From NCBI GenBank assembly GCA_021817685.1, contig JAKAGD010000010.1, forward strand, positions 1 through 13,262: 13,262 nt of DNA, written 5' to 3'. Within the stretch, counting starts at the first letter, position 1; every line of letters begins with the position of its first letter. Below the pieces are notes generated by a model, which saw only the letters and a program-made list of their open reading frames with translations, ran no database searches and was not told the DNA's origin. Both the position numbers and the translations under genes were made by a program. Positions 12,158-13,262 of this stretch are shown in pieces. Source of the stretch: a bacterium (GTDB lineage Bacteria; Patescibacteriota; Minisyncoccia; Phycocordibacterales; Phycocordibacteraceae).

Positions 12158-13262
12158 ATGAAGCTCACGCTCAAAAAAGGGAGTATCAAGAACGCGCCAA
12201 AAAATTTTGTGCGCGTGCGCTTCACTGACAAACCAAAAGGCGCGAAGCGCTTCATAAAGGAGGACGGCATAGAGACGCTTGAGCTCGGCATCGGAAAGCC
12301 GGAGGAAATGAACCTGCGGAAATTCCGCATACTCTGTCGCGAGATCATCAATGCCGCGAAGACCTACAAGATAAAGAAACTCGCTCTCCAGTTTGGGCAG
12401 ACGCCTGAATTCTTCGCGGCGCTACACGGACGCGTGACGCCCGAACGGATCTCACAGATCGCGTCAGAGAACTTCGAATTGGCGAATTTCGAATTTACCG
12501 ACTTTAAGACGAAGCCAAAGGACGGCTGGCCGGGGGTCGAAGAGATGCTCGTCTTCACTCCGACGCCGGAGGTGAAGAAATCGTCCGACAAAGGCATGGC
12601 GATCGGGCGCGCGGTCAACGCCTGCCGCGTTCTTGCAAACACGCCGGGCGGCGATATGACGCCGGCGCTCCTCGCACAGGCGGCAAAGGACGCGGTGAAA
12701 GGCCTGCCGGTGAAAGTGACCGTGCTCGGCGTAAAAGAAATGAGGAAACTCGGCATGGGCGCCCTGCTCGGCGTCGCAAAAGGCTCCACCGAGGAGCCGA
12801 CGTTCACCGTACTGGAATATAAAGGCGGGAAGGGCGCGCCGCTCGTTCTCGCCGGCAAGGGAATTACGTTTGACAGCGGCGGACTTAACTTGAAGCCTTC
12901 CGCGAGCATTTATGAGATGCATATGGATATGTCCGGCGCGGCATCGGTCATACATGCGGTCGCGCTCGCCGCGCGGCTGAAGCTGAAACGGAACGTCGTC
13001 GGTCTCCTGCCCGCCGCCGAAAATATGCCGGGGAACAATGCGGTGCGCCCGGGCGACATATTGAAGTCGCTTTCCGGCAAGACTATTGAGGTGCTGGATA
13101 CCGATGCGGAAGGGCGGCTCGTGCTCGCCGATGCGCTCACGTATGCGAAACGCTTCAAACCCGCGGCCGTCATCGACATCGCGACCCTGACCGGCGCGGC
13201 GATGATAGCGCTCGGCGAGCACGCAAACGCTTTCCTTACCCGCGACGATGCGCTCGCAAAGA
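12158..13262 (+). CDS. pepA: Leucyl aminopeptidase, M17 family (cut by window end)
   Basis: M17 enzymes are cytoplasmic hexamers with two metal ions that remove N-terminal residues from peptides. About 368 residues are visible and the C-terminus lies beyond the window. Residues ~1-140 are the variable N-terminal domain. The catalytic domain shows ANTPGGDMTPA (160-170), LAGKGITFDSGGLNLKPS (231-248) with metal-binding Lys234 and Asp239 and catalytic Lys246, MHMDMSGAA (254-262) with Asp257, and the signature DTDAEGRL (314-321) with Asp316, Glu318 and Arg320. The first residue of that signature is Asp where NTDAEGRL is the rule. The ATG at 12158 comes three bases after the aspS stop. GAGGA (12146-12150), inside the end of aspS, can serve as SD, so translation is probably coupled to aspS. 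Confidence 0.93.
   Translation, partial: MKLTLKKGSIKNAPKNFVRVRFTDKPKGAKRFIKEDGIETLELGIGKPEEMNLRKFRILCREIINAAKTYKIKKLALQFGQTPEFFAALHGRVTPERISQIASENFELANFEFTDFKTKPKDGWPGVEEMLVFTPTPEVKKSSDKGMAIGRAVNACRVLANTPGGDMTPALLAQAAKDAVKGLPVKVTVLGVKEMRKLGMGALLGVAKGSTEEPTFTVLEYKGGKGAPLVLAGKGITFDSGGLNLKPSASIYEMHMDMSGAASVIHAVALAARLKLKRNVVGLLPAAENMPGNNAVRPGDILKSLSGKTIEVLDTDAEGRLVLADALTYAKRFKPAAVIDIATLTGAAMIALGEHANAFLTRDDALAK

Noticed and set aside
1..13262. CRISPR array, insertion sequence or prophage
   Set aside because: I saw no regularly spaced repeats, no transposase or integrase frames and no terminal inverted repeats. The small genes are only weak candidates for acquired DNA.

Overview
The window is 13.3 kb of GC-rich bacterial DNA (clearly above 50% GC by eye, strongest in the core genes). 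Every gene I can support lies on the + strand. TGA is used as a stop (at 750, 4218 and 8695), so the standard bacterial code applies. I infer a member of the Candidate Phyla Radiation / Patescibacteria, probably Parcubacteria-like. The grounds are a short archaeal-type aspartyl-tRNA synthetase, short intergenic gaps, many core genes without a Shine-Dalgarno (SD) sequence, divergent residues in conserved enzymes, and a tRNA gene without encoded CCA. This placement is inference; no marker gene here settles it.

Layout. (1) 1-1279: three small orphan genes (70, 137 and 113 residues), each with an SD-like sequence, with hairpin terminators and a leader hairpin between them. I recognise none of them. 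(2) 1320-5690: the Hsp70 chaperone set grpE, dnaK and dnaJ. Between dnaK and dnaJ sit a small XRE-type DNA-binding protein (3964-4218) and a 43-residue peptide with an export signal (4373-4504). Each of these two has its own promoter, SD and following hairpin. No hrcA gene or CIRCE operator is visible. (3) 5715-6245: a five-helix membrane protein of unknown function. (4) 6261-9667: tyrS, tRNA-Tyr(GTA), pyrD and trpS, tightly packed. The pyrD start codon begins one base after the last base of the tRNA. (5) 9749-10741: a divergent M19 (renal dipeptidase-like) protein with a strong SD. (6) 10802-13262: aspS (archaeal type) followed after three bases by a leucyl aminopeptidase cut off by the window end.

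How it works together. The core genes serve protein folding (DnaK/DnaJ/GrpE), translation (three aminoacyl-tRNA synthetases and one tRNA), pyrimidine synthesis (PyrD) and peptide turnover (M17, perhaps M19). Two initiation styles are mixed. In grpE, the membrane gene, tyrS and trpS a -10 hexamer lies exactly six bases before the ATG, which puts the expected transcription start on the A of the start codon. dnaJ and aspS come close, and pyrD would reach the same state by tRNA 3' processing. The orphan genes, the XRE gene, the small peptide gene and the M19 gene instead have untranslated leaders with SD sequences.

The points most worth following are the exact leaderless promoter geometry, the tRNA-Tyr/pyrD junction, the XRE plus exported micro-peptide pair inside the chaperone locus, and the PyrD that combines a class 2-like N-terminus with a cysteine at the catalytic base position.
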